From Hygrocybe punicea (lineage: Eukaryota; Basidiomycota; Agaricomycetes; Agaricales; Hygrophoraceae): a stretch of DNA of 64,000 bases. The DNA lies in assembly GCA_963556145.1 (NCBI GenBank), contig OY744464.1, forward strand, positions 3,472,001 to 3,536,000, written 5' to 3'. Under the pieces are notes generated by a model, which had not been told where the DNA came from, made no database searches, and saw only the letters and a program-made list of their open reading frames with translations. Position 1 is the first letter of the stretch; each line of letters starts with the position of its first letter. The translations under genes and the position numbers were made by a program. Positions 57,540 through 64,000 of the stretch are shown here, in pieces.

Positions 57540-59053
57540 ATGGGTCGAGGCCGGTTCCGTTTGTACATTCAAACTCAGCTAGGTCCTTGTTTCGTTAAAA
57601 ACGCTGGCATGCAGGGCGTCTCAAGTCTTGATATAGATGCAGGTAGGTGACTATGCCATCCATATCATGTCATATTTCTGACACTGGAAATATCTAGCTC
57701 TCTGTCGCACCCTACATATCAGCTGTTCTGTTGTCTTGACGCCATACCATGCCTCAACGTTGCAATCTCACACATTTCTGGATTTGCCAGTCAGCGGTAT
57801 TTTCCTTGCACAGAGAGAAGGTGTCAAGTCAGCTGTGTTAGGAACCCTTTTAGCACTCACCCGCCAAGCATTCTTAAATGGAGAGGGTGTTCCGATGGGT
57901 ATTGCAAACATTCTTGCAGGTTCAACTTCAGATATTGTCGTGGCAACATCCAGGGTTCCTGCTTTCGACGATGATATTCAAAATCCAATATATGGATATC
58001 GTTCATTTGGACTGCTCTCCTGCATAATGTTAGAACAGGCATTACCCCCACCACTTTTTGACCATCGGCAAGAGCTTTTTGCTGTCCACTCTGTTGAAGA
58101 TCCTAAAACAGAGAGATTCAACAAGGTGTGGCATACTTGTGGACTGGACCTTGCCAACCATTTCATCATCATTTTCACCAACATTTCCCGCCATCACTCT
58201 CGACATGCATCCCCCCTCCTTTACAGCACTTTTAGCAATTCCCCATCTGTCATAAGCTCACGCAATTCACCCATGGGTTTCGATCGCACACCATCACCAC
58301 TGGTTAGCGAGGACACTGGATTTCGTTTATTTGGTCTGGGGGAAACTTCTCCCACCGGCCCAGCGAGTAATTCGCCTGCCACCACCTCAGGACATGCGGA
58401 CGACTTGGACCACAATCTGGCACCAATGCAACCACCAGCCCATGAATCATATCGTGACTTACTTGCAGCAATCTGCGCTCAGCGTGGTCTCCCGGCAGCC
58501 ACCGTTCGTGATGCTCAATGCAAGAATAACACAAAACGACTTCTCCCAATGGTTCTCAATCACCGGTGCATGACCGAAGTATTGATAGTACTTGGAATCC
58601 AAGACCACCGTGACTGTCATACTCCTGGAAAGAAGGCTAACATTAACAATATCGAACATACATTTGCCGGCGTGGTGAAGGCATTTCAATGGTCGCCTGA
58701 ATCCTATAAACACAAGTGTCAATGGTTCGGATGGGCTGCTCAAGTGGCACACTTATATCGATGGGAGGGTCCAACGCCAGCAGATGGTCAGTCACACCGT
58801 TCATATTTGTACTACCTGTCTCTGAAGCTTTTGATATGCAGGCACAGATGCGAACAACCTGTACAAAACATGGCTCGGTATCAAATATTTCTGGGGCCCC
58901 GCAGGTCCAGTAGAAGTTGGACAATACCCGACTAGTGACCATGTCGACTTCACTTCTGAACCGGTACAGTTGGCATTAGCATTGACCCAATCGTCCATTT
59001 CCCAGAACAAGGCTGCCATCATTATACACCTTAAACTTATCGGGGATCAGTAG
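57540..59053 (+). CDS. cassette protein, unknown function
   Basis: 467 residues from three exons (57540-57642, 57698-58786, 58842-59053), exact codon multiple. N-terminal part MGRGRFRLYIQTQLGPCFVK and GMQGVSSLDIDA, then a region with GVPMGIANILAG and YGYRSFGLLSCIMLEQALPP; the middle is Ser/Pro-rich (about residues 190-280). The C-terminal part has a SAP-like helical stretch SYRDLLAAICAQRGLPAATV and NIEHTFAGVVKAFQWSPESY, then DANNLYKTWLGIKYFWGPAG and a hydrophobic end. No domain I can name with confidence. The reading frame also extends upstream of the Met in 57456-57539, so another exon may precede. Its position beside an integrase suggests a role in transposition; that is inference. Confidence 0.6.
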
Positions 59054-59180
59054 TCATCGTGGATATAATCCTTAGCCGGGGGGCTGAGAAATTGGCAGGG
59101 ACAGATTTTGTGATCGCAGCGCAGCAGTATTTGAAAATGTTGTTGATTTTTTTGCCACGTTGCAAACAACAACTCGAACC

Positions 59181-59744
59181 ATGCCTGCTGCACTACCTCA
59201 ACCAGATTTTGCTGCACTCACCGCAGGCTTGAAGCAGGCCATAACTCAGATTGAACGGGTCCCAAATATCCCAAATCCCAGACATGACATCCAAGAGTTG
59301 ACCAGGCTCATTAAGGCCTTGACAACCACAGTCGATGATATGAGAACCACCTTAGATGATGTGCAAACCAATGTTAATGGCATTAGGCAGACGTGAGTTT
59401 ATTCTTTCTCAATATCAACCTCTAAAATTCTGATTATCTGGTAATCAGCCAACGTCTACTGCCCATGCAGCTTGCCAACGCCAGCGCCGGTCGTAGTGCT
59501 CCGTTGCGTGGAGTCCAAGGCCCTCTCACACCGCCTGCACCCAGGACTCGTGAAGAACTAATTGGGTTTACTGGTATTGTTCCTGTGCTTTACCTCCTTC
59601 AGTTACTAATTAGGTGTTCCAGCGAACAACTGTATCGCAGCTGCACAGTACCTGAACCTCCCAGCTTTACCTCAAGTACCTGCTCCAACAGTCACAACTC
59701 GAAAGCAGCAAATTGCGGAGTATCTAGGCATTGTGGTGGATTGA
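59181..59744 (+). CDS. cassette protein, small coiled coil
   Basis: 155 residues from three exons (59181-59392, 59449-59573, 59614-59744), exact codon multiple. Residues 10-70 form helices with a coiled-coil pattern: LTAGLKQAITQIERV and RLIKALTTTVDDMRTTLDDV. It is followed by a Pro-rich linker (GVQGPLTPPAPRTREELIGF) and a compact helical end: GVPANNCIAAAQYLNLPALP and TRKQQIAEYLGIVV, reminiscent of a small DNA- or protein-binding helix bundle. No known domain assigned. 127 bp after the previous gene and 128 bp from the integrase stop, so all three are packed as a unit. Confidence 0.6.
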
Positions 59745-59872
59745 ATTTAGGTTCTGTTTTTTTGGTCACAGCCTATGCAGCCAGTTTTCCGCCTCGTTAC
59801 ATACTGTTCTTCTGTATATTATGTATACTAGATTTGTGAATTGACCTCATTGTGGGCAGTTATAAAACATGA

Positions 59873-61310
59873 TCAAAATGCATTACAAACACCTCGGACG
59901 TGTCCATAAGCATGTAGCCACAGTGTAATAATATCGGCCTCATCTGGGCTTTGGGGTAACCCTAACAATGCTTCATCCAGGCGGCCCACCTCTGCGTCAG
60001 ACAGCGATCCAGAAGGTGGCTGTAACATTACTTCGTTGAGATGGTCCGGTGGTCCTACCCGACCTATCCAGGAAGTTGCCCCTTCGTGCCCTGGATTGTT
60101 GGTCCCTCGAGATTGAAGTAATCTCTCATCACGAAGACCTTCCCAGTCTACACCGTATACCTCCAATTCTTCCTCGCTCAGCACATCCAAAGGGAGTTGG
60201 TCCCCATGAACACCATGGACAAACATATCGAATCCAAATAGATCTGCAGGAGAACGGTTTGGGCCGTCCCGAATCTGGATGCGATGTTGGTTCCATGATT
60301 CTGCAAAAAAAGCGAGCTGTTGATTAATGGATGATAGGAATAGATAGTGAAGTAGCCAGATATGGTGAACATTGTTGATGTCCAAGCCGAATCGCAGCTC
60401 GAGCTGGGTGAAGATCTCTGCCCAGAATGCTCCCACTTGAGCTGTCACATCCACCCAAAGACGCTCTATGCGAATGTTGTGCACACTCCTGAAGAGGAAG
60501 AGTTGAGAGAATGTAAGATTAATAGTTCTCCTTTACCTTCCCCATATATAAGAACCTCGCCGTACACCTCGATTCTCCTCCATCCAAGCTGCCACGAGAA
60601 TGTTCTCCACGCCATGATCCCCTCTTAGGCGGGATGGAACTCCATATGCATTCGAAGCATGCAAGAACAGATCTAAAACTGTGCTGCCGAAATTGTTGTT
60701 GCTGGCATGGAGACCTGTGATAAGGCGAGAGTATCCATCGATGAAACCATGGATCACAATGCCCCATCGGATTAAGCCTTTTTGACCACATCAGAAGCAA
60801 TCCTAGTATGAACAGTGAGAAATATGACCGACCGTGTTGACCGTCATGATGCCACAGGGAGTTGGGTCCTGGAACAGAGTACACTCGACGCCGAATTTGT
60901 ATCCTCTGAAAGACTCGCTGGACAGGGTCAATGCGCATTAGTGAACCTCTGATCCGGTCATGAGGCAGTCTGTGGCCAAGACGACGTAGCATCCCATGGA
61001 GCATGGTGATACCTGCACGACGAAAATGCGAGCGAAGTTGAAGAATCACAGCATCTAGTTGATCATCTGTGAGAGTTGACAATGGCCCAGTGAAGGACAA
61101 CACAGATGGGCTGGTCGCAATGTCAGCTGGAAGCTGAGTAGGAAGGGCAAAGTTGGGATCAAGTAGTTCGTCTCCGATCATGGGGACGTCCATCCTTCTG
61201 GCATCTTCTATCCCAGACGATACAAGGAATGGGTTTGATTGTGACTCTGCAATCCCATATTCCAGCAATGCATTCCGCACCGTTGTAGAGACTGGTATCT
61301 CTGTGAGCAC
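59873..61310 (-). CDS. integrase core domain protein (DDE)
   Basis: 444 residues from three exons (60833-61310, 60537-60777, 59873-60488), exact codon multiple, no internal stop. The N-terminal half is helical with a helix-turn-helix-like stretch (GMLRRLGHRLPHDRIRGSLM). The integrase fold follows: RRVYSVPGPNSLWHHDGQHG (first Asp), LIRWGIVIHGFIDGYSRLIT, STVLDLFLHASNAYGVPSRL, RGDHGVENILV (second Asp) and SVHNIRIERLWVDV (catalytic Glu). This is the integrase-core type common in basidiomycete genomes and related to retroviral-like rve domains. A C-terminal acidic tail (LSEEELEVYGVDWEGLRDER) follows. All catalytic residues are present, so activity is plausible. Start Met at 61310 is the first in the open exon. 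Confidence 0.85.
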
Positions 61311-61684
61311 ATATTCTTCTATTTTCCTTCATCCCCCTTCCTTCTGCATTCCCCTCTCTTCTTTATATTCCATTTCCTTCATACACTCCCTTTTATAGAT
61401 ACTATACAGTACCTATATAGTGTTTTGTGTACATACATACAAACAAGCTGAGTTTTTGGGTTTTCACCCCAACGACAAGAACTTGCCCACCCCGAATCCG
61501 CGCCTACAAAGGCCGCGTTCACCACATCTGGAGCCCACCGCGAGGAACTGTCAGCTCACTTCACATTCCTTGTATTTTCTATTCCCCTGTTTGCCATTTT
61601 TGGCATAAAATCCCTCTTTTTCGGCAGCAAAAACACTACCTGCACCTCAGTGTCGATTCTCTGCAGCTTCAGAGCTCACCCAAG
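61311..61684. promoter_or_regulatory. upstream region of integrase and long ORF
   Basis: The 374 bp between divergent starts of the integrase and the long right-edge frame. Contains CT-rich tracts and TTTATAGATACTATACAG (61391-61408); holds the right copies of both direct repeats. The change in base composition to GC-rich begins just after 61480. Confidence 0.4.
61470..61481 (+). repeat. 12-bp direct repeat, right copy
   Basis: Exact match to 57298-57309. Could be a target duplication or attachment-like site; could also be chance. Confidence 0.5.
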
Positions 61685-64000
61685 ATGATATCCAGCCTCC
61701 TCTTGCCTTTTTACAGGATTCTCGCGCCTCTCCAATGGCAGCCATCACCTCTCGCGAGTTTCGGAGCCACAGCAACATCACATGCCGACGCACCCGACAT
61801 TTCCTCATTTTCATTTTTATTTACTATCTCTCTCTTCCTACTCTATCCATCCCTTGTCTATCTCATCATCCACCTACGTCTCTTCATTTTCCAACCCACA
61901 GCAGCCCTCGAGACCCCTGAAAACGCTCAAGATGTAGTACAAGAAGCACCCGAAACGAGTCGGATTCGAGGACTTGAAGAACAAAGCGTCGGATTAGCTG
62001 AGAAAGGGCAGGAAAAGGAAGGGCTTTGTATATGTGGACAAAAGTACGTACCGGTTCGCCGTCCTAGAGGTTCCCGCGCGGGAAAACAGTACCAAATCCG
62101 GCAAGCTTGCCTCAAACCCGCGCCGCTGCCAACATCCAACGCCCGGACACCCACTCACGCCGCCTCTCGACCCACCGGAACCACGCAAGCCCCTTCGACA
62201 TACCAGAAAGAGCCCACGCGGCCGCTTACCACCGTCTCGGGCCATCACCAACGCGCAGCGCCCACACAACGCCAACGCCAACCCGCAGCTCTCCCATTTG
62301 ACATCCGGCAACCTCGTACCACGTCCCAAGGCCCTCCCTTCACCGTCAACGACCCAAACGAGCAAAACCAGCGCCAGTTAGGACAACCCGGCCGCGTGCC
62401 ACGTCACCAACCGCGAACATGCGTATCCAACCCGCCAGACGCGTCACCTCGCGTTTACCGCCTGCGAACCGCCTCTTACGCGTCCGTACATGCACCAGCA
62501 CCCTTACGCACGTCGTCGTCGCCGTGGTGGACCAACCCCGTCAAATTCCAGGACCCGCCACGCCAAGTGCGCGTACCCGCGTCACCCAGCCTCTCTCCTT
62601 GGCAGGTACCACCCCCTACGCCTTCGTACACCCCCCCGTTCGCCTTCAGTGCCCCTAACGAGCCGTTCCCGCGCCGTTTGGATGACGCGGCCGCTGGTTG
62701 TGCCAACCCGCCTCGTGCCTCCGGCAAGTCGACACCCACGGCCCCTCCCACCTTCGTTAGACCACCCGGCACCTCGTTTCGCAACCCAGCACCGCGGCAC
62801 ACGTCACCCTCGCCGTTGTGGACCCAGTCCGTCGAGTCCCAGGCCCTACAACATCAGAAACGCGACCCCGCGTCTCCCGCGTCCCCCGGCTTCGTACCAC
62901 CCCGCAGACCGTCCCCTACGCGTTCGTACAGCCCCCCGAGCGCCTCAAACGTCCCAAACGATTCGGTCCCGCGCGTTTACAGCGATCCGGCCACGTTCCA
63001 GGTCACCCAGCCTCGCGACCCCGCGTATTCGACGTCCCCGGCCTATACCACTTCTGTTGGATCACCCGACGCGTCGTACCGTGTACCAGAGCTCCCCACC
63101 GTCCTTCGCAAGCCCTCACGAGCCGCCTCTGCCGTTATCGAGACCTCACTCGCGTGCCACGTCACTCCGCCATATGCACACGCATATTCGACGTCACCGG
63201 CCTCGCCCCCCTTTATTGGACATCCCGCCGCCTCGTATAGCCTCCCAGCACCTCACGGCGTCCCTCGCGAGTTCGTACAAGCCGTCCCCACCGTTATCGA
63301 GTCCCCAATGCCGTGCAACGTCAATCCGCCCCATGCACCCGCCTACTCGACATCCCCGGCCGCTCACTCGTTTGTTGGACGACCCGCCGCCTCGTACAAC
63401 CCCCCAAGTCCCCACACCGTCCTTCGCAAGCCCCCACGAGCCGCCCCTGCCGTTAACGAGGTCCCACGCGCTTGCCACGTCACCCAACAGCTAGCCCCCG
63501 CGTTCCCCCATCCGAGGCCAACGACTACCGCGTATGCCGGTCCCCACACTCTCGTTCACGCCCCCGCACCTCTGAATCGCCCCTCCCGGTACGAAATGAG
63601 TCCGTCCCCGTCCCTCTTTGTCCCACGCGAGCTGCCACGTCACCCCACCTCGACCCCCACTCTCGACCCCCAATCCCAAGCCATCCCCGTCCTCGTCCAC
63701 CCCCATTTGACCACCTACGCCCTCGACCAACCCCACGATGCCCCCCAAGTCCATCCGCGAGCTCAAACGAAGCCCCCGACTATCCACAACCACAAACCCA
63801 CGCCCACCGGCCGCCCAAACCCGTTCCCCGACCCGATGCACCTGCAACCGAATCCCTATACCCACGCCCAAGTCCTGTCACTCCCGTCAATGTCCCCGTC
63901 GTCGTTCCCAACCGCGCACAAAGATCCCCAGACCCCGCTTCTAGATATCCATGCACCCACGCTCATTGGCCGCCAACACCCGTTCCTTGACCTCGTACCC
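61685..64000 (+). CDS. long membrane-anchored Pro/Ser/Thr-rich protein (partial)
   Basis: A single frame opens with ATG at 61685 and has no stop to the window end (772 codons, 3' end missing). N-terminus MISSLLLPFYRILAPLQWQP, then one membrane segment around residues 45-70 (FSFLFTISLFLLYPSLVYLI). A short acidic-to-basic juxtamembrane part follows with a CICGQKYVPVRRPRG segment. Everything after residue about 140 is low complexity, rich in Pro, Ser, Thr, Ala and Arg, with a recurrent AYSTSP + GxPxASY unit (63020-63400). GC content is clearly higher than elsewhere. Shadow frames on both strands are also long because of the bias, but only this one has a start with membrane segment and spans the whole region. 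Function unknown. Confidence 0.6.
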   Translation, partial: MISSLLLPFYRILAPLQWQPSPLASFGATATSHADAPDISSFSFLFTISLFLLYPSLVYLIIHLRLFIFQPTAALETPENAQDVVQEAPETSRIRGLEEQSVGLAEKGQEKEGLCICGQKYVPVRRPRGSRAGKQYQIRQACLKPAPLPTSNARTPTHAASRPTGTTQAPSTYQKEPTRPLTTVSGHHQRAAPTQRQRQPAALPFDIRQPRTTSQGPPFTVNDPNEQNQRQLGQPGRVPRHQPRTCVSNPPDASPRVYRLRTASYASVHAPAPLRTSSSPWWTNPVKFQDPPRQVRVPASPSLSPWQVPPPTPSYTPPFAFSAPNEPFPRRLDDAAAGCANPPRASGKSTPTAPPTFVRPPGTSFRNPAPRHTSPSPLWTQSVESQALQHQKRDPASPASPGFVPPRRPSPTRSYSPPSASNVPNDSVPRVYSDPATFQVTQPRDPAYSTSPAYTTSVGSPDASYRVPELPTVLRKPSRAASAVIETSLACHVTPPYAHAYSTSPASPPFIGHPAASYSLPAPHGVPREFVQAVPTVIESPMPCNVNPPHAPAYSTSPAAHSFVGRPAASYNPPSPHTVLRKPPRAAPAVNEVPRACHVTQQLAPAFPHPRPTTTAYAGPHTLVHAPAPLNRPSRYEMSPSPSLFVPRELPRHPTSTPTLDPQSQAIPVLVHPHLTTYALDQPHDAPQVHPRAQTKPPTIHNHKPTPTGRPNPFPDPMHLQPNPYTHAQVLSLPSMSPSSFPTAHKDPQTPLLDIHAPTLIGRQHPFLDLVP

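Larger units (their letters stand above)
57298..61481. mobile_element. candidate integrase-bearing mobile cassette
   Basis: A compact set of three intact genes with no housekeeping homologue: a 467-residue unknown (+), a 155-residue coiled-coil protein (+) and a DDE integrase-like protein (-), with 119-129 bp between neighbours. It lies directly after ATE1. Nested direct repeats sit near both ends: CAACGACAAGAA at 57298-57309 and 61470-61481, and GTGTTTTGTGTAC at 57457-57469 and 61420-61432. No terminal inverted repeat was found, so the true borders are uncertain. The integrase makes mobility likely; that the other two genes travel with it is inferred from their tight packing. Confidence 0.5.

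Noticed and set aside
57298..61481. Retroviral-type element (gag/pol with LTRs)
   Set aside because: No reverse transcriptase, no protease, no long terminal repeats; the integrase stands alone with its own introns.
62476..63871. Several long Pro/Arg- or Gly/Arg-rich frames on both strands
   Set aside because: Stop codons are rare in this GC-rich DNA. Only the frame starting at 61685 spans the whole region and has a plausible start with membrane segment.

Overview
This is a gene-dense, intron-rich fungal nuclear segment, almost certainly from a mushroom-forming basidiomycete (Agaricomycetes). The basis is many short introns of about 45-60 bp, compact divergent and convergent gene pairs, a Dicer, a DASH kinetochore subunit, a KCH-type potassium channel, and fungal-type Zn2Cys6 and PROPPIN proteins. 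No tRNA, rRNA, CRISPR or bacterial-type feature was seen. Exon borders were read by hand from GT..AG (sometimes GC..AG) sites and reading-frame continuity.

Layout. 1-3295: a decayed Helitron-type helicase split by a 387-bp perfect foldback insertion with 8-bp target duplication. 3.3-10 kb: a strand-repeat hypothetical protein, FAF1 (ribosome biogenesis), a small membrane protein and a conserved unknown protein. 10-15.7 kb: a Dicer with two intact RNase III domains but a degenerate helicase. 16-26 kb: aldehyde dehydrogenase, a zinc-cluster factor, proteasome alpha-2, 1-Cys peroxiredoxin, SSU72. 26.8-37.3 kb: TVP38, UFE1, RNR2, UTP12, an RlpA-like secreted protein, IMP4. 37-57 kb: a Ser/Pro-rich protein, VMA21, ALG8, DRG2, KCH1, VTI1, EMC3, NCS1, a Cys/Ser-rich protein, an HSV2-type PROPPIN, DAD4, ATE1. 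57.3-61.5 kb: a compact three-gene cassette with a DDE integrase-like protein that looks like a mobile element. 61.7-64 kb: a GC-rich open frame of at least 772 codons with one membrane segment and a long Pro/Ser/Thr tail, running off the window.

How the genes relate. Most are single-copy housekeeping genes with no operon logic, but themes recur: ribosome assembly (FAF1, UTP12, IMP4), ER/Golgi/vacuole membrane traffic (TVP38, UFE1, VTI1, VMA21, EMC3, ALG8, PROPPIN) and small-RNA biology (Dicer). Non-housekeeping material sits at both ends: the decayed helicase with foldback element on the left, the integrase trio and giant low-complexity frame on the right. The most notable observations are the helicase-dead Dicer, the integrase trio, the inverted-dimer MITE, the long open frame at the right edge, several GC-AG introns placed inside conserved protein motifs, and very small exons (ATG-only, 11 nt, 12 nt).
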